Shown here: positions 60,001-64,000 of the stretch, piece after piece
Layout: each line of letters opens with the position of its first letter
How positions within the stretch are numbered: position 1 is the first letter of the stretch
NCBI RefSeq assembly: GCF_024362205.1
Contig: NZ_CP101462.1
Location: 1,578,501 to 1,642,500, forward strand
Direction of reading: 5' to 3'
Source of the DNA: Exiguobacterium aurantiacum
GTDB lineage: Bacteria > Bacillota > Bacilli > Exiguobacteriales > Exiguobacteriaceae
Length of the DNA: 64,000 bases
Program-made: the position numbers and the translations under genes
The notes under the pieces: model-generated
Seen by the model: only the letters and a program-made list of their open reading frames with translations
Told to the model about the DNA's origin: nothing
Databases searched by the model: none

Positions 60001-61519
60001 CATCGATTGGTGGGTTCGTGACTTGGGCGAAGTGCTGTTTGAAGTAATGGAACAACGAGCGTGGTCGTTCAGACAAGACCGCGACCGGTTGGTCATGACC
60101 CATCGAACCGATTGGATCTTTTTTCTCGAGGATGAGCGGGACGAGATATTGTTCGATATCTTCTTTCGTGTATCCGAACGCACGTTGCTTGCGATGCAGG
60201 TCGACGACGAACGGCTCTTCGACCGGAGACTCTTCAAGCTTAGTCATCTGCTTCAGCCATTTACCGTATGGCTCGGCCCGCGCAATCGTCTGTTTGATTT
60301 CCGCGTCCGGGATGAGTCGCTTCGACTCCAGGTCGATCAATAGGAGCTGGCCTGGGCGAAGTCGCTGTTTCGACTTCACGTTTTCGGCTTGTACGGGAAT
60401 GACGCCGCTCTCAGACGACAAGATGAGTTCGCCATCAAGCGTCTCGATGTAACGCATCGGCCGTAGTCCGTTCCGATCTAAGATGGCGCCGATTTGACGA
60501 CCGTCCGTGAAGACGACGCCCGTCGGTCCATCCCAAGGCTCCATGATGGACGAATGATATTGGTAGAAGTCTTTTTTAAACGGGTCTATTTTCACTTCCG
60601 CGAACGGCTCCGGGATGAGCATCATCGCCGTATGGGCGATTGAACGTCCGGTCCGTGTGAAAAACTCGAAGGCGTTGTCGAGCATCGACGAGTCGCTGCC
60701 GGTCTCTTGAAGGACCGGGAATAGCAGATTGACGTCCTCGAACAAATCGGTCGACGTCACGCCTTCGCGTGCCCGCATCGCATCGATATTGCCGCGGAGC
60801 GTATTGATTTCCCCGTTATGCACGATCATGCGGTTCGGATGCGCCCGTTCCCATGAAGGGAACGTGTTCGTCGAGAAACGAGAATGGACGATGCCGAACG
60901 TGCTCTTATAGGCCGGCGCCTGCAAATCGAGATAAAAACGCTCGATCTGTTCCGGCGTGAGCATCCCTTTATAGACGATCGTCTTCGTCGATAGGCTCGG
61001 CATGTACAGATTCAACGCTTCGGTCTTCTCAATCATCCGTCGGAGCTGATAGAGCGTTCGTTCGTTCGAATCGTAGTCGGCGAACGGGCACGCGATGAAC
61101 CATTGGTAGATGGTCGGTTGCGTCACCCGAGCATGCACACCGATTGCGTTTGGATTGACCGGTACCTCACGCCAACTGATGGTCGAAAAATCGAACTCGT
61201 CGGCGATCGCTTCCATTTGACGTTGCTTGTCCTGCAGTCTCGACTCATCCGGTTGGAAAAAGACCATTCCGACCGCATAGCGACCTGGCGTCGGCAAATT
61301 CATCGTCTCGAGGAACAATTCGTGCGGTAGCTCGGTCATGATTCCCGCGCCGTCTCCGGCATCGATGACGCCTTGACCGCCCCGGTGTTCCAGCTTACAG
61401 AGCATCGATAGCGATTTACTGACAATGTCGTGTTTCTTCTCTCCATTTAGGTTGACATATAGCCCAATGCCACATGCGTCTTTTTCGAATCGTGAATCGT
61501 ACAAGCCTGTTCGCTTCAT
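57080..61519 (-). CDS. gltB: Glutamate synthase large subunit
   Basis: 1479 aa. The N-terminal Ntn amidotransferase domain has catalytic Cys16 in DACGIG, preceded by a 15-residue propeptide that must be removed. Then the central domain, the FMN synthase domain ([32 protein letters not shown]) and the 3Fe-4S cysteines in [18 protein letters not shown], and the C-terminal beta-helix ([31 protein letters not shown]). Makes two glutamates from 2-oxoglutarate and glutamine. B. subtilis calls it gltA. Confidence 0.96.
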   Translation of the reverse strand: [1479 protein letters not shown]

Positions 61520-61752
61520 CGAATCAACCCCTCTCTCTCGATCTTGTTTCGTAAATTTTATTTTGTTCTAAATATTCTGATAAATCAAGGGGGTTGTATA
61601 CTATTCTGCATAATCCAACTCAGTGAATATCTTTTTGAAAGCGTGTTCATTAGCGTTATCAAGCTATTTTCAAAAACATGTTATAATGCATAAAGAATAA
61701 TTATCCATAAAATATATTGGTATATAGGTTCATAAGAACTTAAATAAACTCA
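61520..61752 (-). promoter_or_regulatory. AT-rich control region of the glutamate synthase operon
   Basis: About 230 AT-rich bases, unlike the coding DNA around. SD AGAGAGGGGTTGATTCG before the start. Candidate -10 elements (TATACA near 61600) lack a good -35, as expected if an activator of the GltC type is needed. No T-box or other structured leader was seen. Confidence 0.45.
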
Positions 61753-61753
61753 C

Positions 61754-61782
61754 AAAAAAAACGGTAGCCTATGAGCTACCGC
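61754..61782 (-). terminator. Terminator of the TspO-like gene
   Basis: On the minus strand GCGGTAGCTCATAGGCTACCG hairpin followed by T8. Confidence 0.9.
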
Positions 61783-61796
61783 TTCTGCTTTCGATC

Positions 61797-62546
61797 TTAT
61801 TCAACCGTTTTTCGTGAGTGATGCAAGAACGCCCGTGGTTTTTTCCAAATGATCAAGCCGACATAGCCGAGAGTGAGCAAAATCAATGCACTGACGAGGA
61901 CGACGTAGAGCGTCGCATTGTCAATTCGTGCAAAGATGGCGATGTATGCCCAGACGAAGACGAGCGGATAGATGAAGTCACGATGCCACCACATGAAGAC
62001 GAGTGCGAGGACAACCCCGACCATGAGCATGAGCGACGTCCAAGCGAGTTCGTCGAGCCCGAGCAAGGTTGTCACCCGCTCCCGGTTCATGACGACAAAC
62101 ACGTTGACGATCGTCGCGACGGACACCCAGCCGATGTAAATCGAGAACGGGAACCGGTCGAGCCAACTTGTCGACGTCCGGAAGGCGATGTAATAGAGCC
62201 AGGCGAGCGTCGCAAGAAATGCGACCATGACGACGAGCGAGGCGATGAACCATTCGTTCGTGAACGTAAGTAACCAGAGCCCGTTCAAGATACACGAGAC
62301 GAGAAAGCCCGCTTTCATCCGGTTCGCCTGCCGGTTCGCAACCGACCCTTTCTTCAATTGCAAGACAAGCCAGACGGCGAGCGCGATATAAATCACGCCC
62401 CAAATCGAGAACGCGTAGCCGGCCGGTTTGAAGTAAATGTCGATTCGGTCCGATACGGCCGCGTTTTCACCGCTCGCGAAGTAGTTGATGACGATTGTCG
62501 CTAAAAACGCCAGCCAGTTGATTAATGGCCATTTTGATAAGTCCAT
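61797..62546 (-). CDS. TspO/MBR-like tryptophan-rich membrane protein
   Basis: 249 aa, seven to eight helices. N-terminus MDLSKWPLINWLAFLATIVINYFASGEN and the KPAGYAFSIWGVIYIALAVWL motif are those of the long TspO-like family (tryptophan-rich sensory protein, TspO/MBR; WxPxG region replaced by KPAGY). Ligand unknown (tetrapyrroles in true TspO). The ATG at 62546 is favoured: a perfect SD lies upstream with a stable hairpin between, described separately. The frame opens at 62591 without SD. Confidence 0.7.
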   Translation of the reverse strand: MDLSKWPLINWLAFLATIVINYFASGENAAVSDRIDIYFKPAGYAFSIWGVIYIALAVWLVLQLKKGSVANRQANRMKAGFLVSCILNGLWLLTFTNEWFIASLVVMVAFLATLAWLYYIAFRTSTSWLDRFPFSIYIGWVSVATIVNVFVVMNRERVTTLLGLDELAWTSLMLMVGVVLALVFMWWHRDFIYPLVFVWAYIAIFARIDNATLYVVLVSALILLTLGYVGLIIWKKPRAFLHHSRKTVE

Positions 62547-62583
62547 AAATAGGATCTTCCGAAGAAGACCTGACACCTCCTTT
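62546..62583 (-). promoter_or_regulatory. Split ribosome binding site with an intervening cUUCGg hairpin
   Basis: In mRNA sense: AAAGGAGGUG (62583-62574), UCA, an 18-nt hairpin GGUCUUC-UUCG-GAAGAUC (62570-62553), then CUAUUU and AUG (62546). Measured linearly the SD is about 30 bases from the AUG, too far to work. With the hairpin folded, the spacing shrinks to about 10. UUCG closed by C-G is the most stable tetraloop known. Confidence 0.7.
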
Positions 62584-62666
62584 ATTAGCATAGTTTTCTA
62601 TACCCATGTGCCAACGCTCATACACATCTGGACTAGCTCCTGAATAAATCGCTGGACACACATAAC

Positions 62667-62695
62667 AAAACGACTCCGGCGTTAACCGGAGTCGT
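62667..62695 (-). terminator. Terminator of the aldo/keto reductase gene
   Basis: On the minus strand ACGACTCCGG / CCGGAGTCGT hairpin followed by TTTG. Confidence 0.8.
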
Positions 62696-62771
62696 CTCGA
62701 AGAAGCGGCAGTGTCACCGCATTCGGTATTTTAGTCGTCCACCTCAGTTCATGGACAATAGCATCAATTGT

Positions 62772-63584
62772 TTAGAAATCGATCTCGTCCGGGTCTGGAC
62801 CGAGGCGGTCATGTGTCGCTACGGCGTCGATTTTCGCCAAGTCGTCCGCATCAAGCGCGAAGTCGAACACTTCGAAATTCTCTTGAATGCGGTGCGGTGT
62901 GACCGATTTCGGAAGTGCGACATTCCCGGTGTCTAAATGCCAGCGAAGCACGACTTGCGCCGGCGTCTTGCCGTGTTTCTCCGCGATTTCAGCGAAAGTC
63001 GGGATATCGAGGAACTTCCCTTGCATGAGCGGACTCCATGCCTCGACTTGAATGCCCTCGTCTTGGCAGTATTCAACGAGGTCCGGTTGCGGCAGTTGCG
63101 GGTGCAACTCGATCTGATTGATGAGCGGCGTCATGAGACCCGCTTCTTTCAACGTATCGAGATGATGTTCTTTGAAGTTCGACACGCCGATCGCCTTGAT
63201 TTTCCCGGCCTCATAAAGGTCGATCAAATCTTTCCATGCCTCGACGAACCCGTCGACTGGCCAGTGGAGGAGGCAGAGGTCCAAATAGTCCGTCTCGAGT
63301 CGAGCGAGTGATTCGTCAAACGCTTCTTTCGTCCGGCGCTGGCGGATATCTTCATTCCAAATCTTCGACGTCAAAAAGATATCTTCACGAGCGACGCCTG
63401 ATGTTTGAATCCCTTTGGCGACGCCTTCTTCATTCTTATAAACGGCTGCCGTATCGATATGGCGATATCCGACTTTCAGTGCCTCGGCGACAGCCTGTGG
63501 CGCCTCCGTCTCGTTGTCGACTTGCCATACCCCAAAGCCGATCATTGGAATTTTGACACCGTTGCGTAACGTTGCGAGTTGCAT
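62772..63584 (-). CDS. Aldo/keto reductase
   Basis: 270 aa, AKR5-like (B. subtilis YtbE/YvgN type). Catalytic tetrad Asp44 and Tyr49 (HIDTAAVYKNE), Lys74 (LTSKIW) and His107 (LLHWP). NADPH-binding C-terminal part LPKSVTPHRIQENFEVFDF. Reduces aldehydes and ketones such as methylglyoxal; the physiological substrate is unknown. SD AAAGGGGAATGATTGT. Monocistronic. Confidence 0.92.
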   Translation of the reverse strand: MQLATLRNGVKIPMIGFGVWQVDNETEAPQAVAEALKVGYRHIDTAAVYKNEEGVAKGIQTSGVAREDIFLTSKIWNEDIRQRRTKEAFDESLARLETDYLDLCLLHWPVDGFVEAWKDLIDLYEAGKIKAIGVSNFKEHHLDTLKEAGLMTPLINQIELHPQLPQPDLVEYCQDEGIQVEAWSPLMQGKFLDIPTFAEIAEKHGKTPAQVVLRWHLDTGNVALPKSVTPHRIQENFEVFDFALDADDLAKIDAVATHDRLGPDPDEIDF

Positions 63585-63650
63585 ACAATCATTCCCCTTT
63601 CAAAACTGTTCGAGCTGATTGTATCATACCCGTCATTCTATTTCGAAAAA

Positions 63651-64000
63651 CTAAATCGTCAAATCTTTTCGGGTAAAACGTCCATAAGACAACAGCATTG
63701 CGACGATGAGAAGTCCCCCCAACCAGATGAAAGAACGAAACGCTGACTCGCCTTGGATTTGAGCGTTGGCGTCAAACAACGAGAAAATCGACAGCGCATT
63801 CAACCAGTCGAGCTGGTCACTAAATCCCGAGAAGACGTTCGCCATCAAGAAGAGCGCGAAAATCCCACCCGTGACCATATATGACCGTGTGCTGTCGTCG
63901 AACAGGCTTGCGAGCACATAGGCGAGCGCACCGAGGACGACTAGAATCAGTCCTGCGTTCAACTGAAGCGTCCACAGTAAGCCGATGTCAATCTGTAAAT
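63651..64000 (-). CDS. ABC-2 type permease, partial (5' part outside window)
   Basis: The last ~116 codons of a membrane protein whose frame stays open to the window end. Three hydrophobic helices with the layout LNAGLILVVLGALAYVLASL, SYMVTGGIFALFLMANVFSGFSD and SFIWLGGLLIVAMLLSYGRFTRKDL, the final one followed by the basic 'RFTRKDL' typical of ABC-2 export permeases. Family call is tentative because only the C-terminus is visible. Confidence 0.6.
   Translation of the reverse strand, partial: LQIDIGLLWTLQLNAGLILVVLGALAYVLASLFDDSTRSYMVTGGIFALFLMANVFSGFSDQLDWLNALSIFSLFDANAQIQGESAFRSFIWLGGLLIVAMLLSYGRFTRKDLTI

Noticed and set aside
59510-60343. 277-codon open frame antisense to gltB
   Set aside because: Shadow frame without SD; gltB is certain.
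61520-61752. T-box or other structured leader for glutamate synthase
   Set aside because: No T-box sequence, no strong stems; only AT-rich DNA with possible activator sites.
1-64000. CRISPR array, insertion sequence, rRNA operon or replication origin
   Set aside because: No regularly spaced repeats, no transposase gene, no rRNA sequence and no DnaA-box cluster were noticed in the window.

Overview
The window looks like a stretch of chromosome from a Bacillota (Bacillales) bacterium, most probably Exiguobacterium or a close relative. The base composition is fairly GC-balanced, Shine-Dalgarno (SD) sequences are strong AGGAGG types, ATG/GTG/TTG starts are all used, and most genes or operons end in clear intrinsic terminators. 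The content (InhA-type M6 protease, YpiP-like methyltransferase, LacI-controlled sucrose genes, FruRKA, GltAB, AdhE) fits that group. The genus is an inference from gene content and style; no database was searched.

Layout. 1-5.9 kb: small membrane proteins, a DUF817 protein, a YdjM-type membrane hydrolase, a WYL regulator, an alpha/beta hydrolase and two tandem YhfM-like proteins. 5.9-10.9 kb: a sucrose operon on the minus strand (LacI regulator, fructokinase, sucrose PTS EIIBC, sucrose-6-P hydrolase) with two copies of a GGAACCGGTTCC-type operator. 10.9-16.2 kb: GNAT, CDF metal exporter, methyltransferase and a secreted M6 metalloprotease. 16.3-18.0 kb: a tRNA-Thr(GGU) gene followed by a decayed integrase remnant and AT-richer orphan genes, which look like a dead integrative element. 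18.2-31 kb: queuosine-precursor transporter, PilZ protein, Ca2+-type P-ATPase, PfoR-like EIIC protein, FemAB-like acyltransferase, Gfo/Idh/MocA oxidoreductase, OsmC, cardiolipin synthase and a PAS-GGDEF cyclase. 31-38.4 kb: a chemoreceptor with a sigma-D-like promoter, an AHSA1 protein, an acyl-CoA ligase/SDR pair, and a GNAT gene whose 3' end and terminator occur a second time as a decayed copy. 38.5-42.1 kb: fruRKA operon with a candidate cre site and three 10-bp repeats upstream. 43.3-49.4 kb: a six-gene operon (peptide/nickel-type ABC importer plus MATE exporter) behind two near-perfect Zur boxes. 49.8-55.5 kb: adhE with Rex-like and cre sites, MarR, YebC and a YuiF-like antiporter. 55.6-61.5 kb: gltD and gltB. 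The end holds a TspO-like protein, an aldo/keto reductase and the tail of an ABC-2 permease.

The strongest candidate for something undescribed is the Zur-box operon at 43.3-49.4 kb. It has the gene plan of a metallophore (opine or nicotianamine-like zincophore) uptake system, carries a MATE exporter as its last overlapping gene, and has no nearby metallophore biosynthesis genes. The second is a translation start at 62.5 kb, where a cUUCGg hairpin sits between a perfect SD and the AUG of a TspO-like gene.
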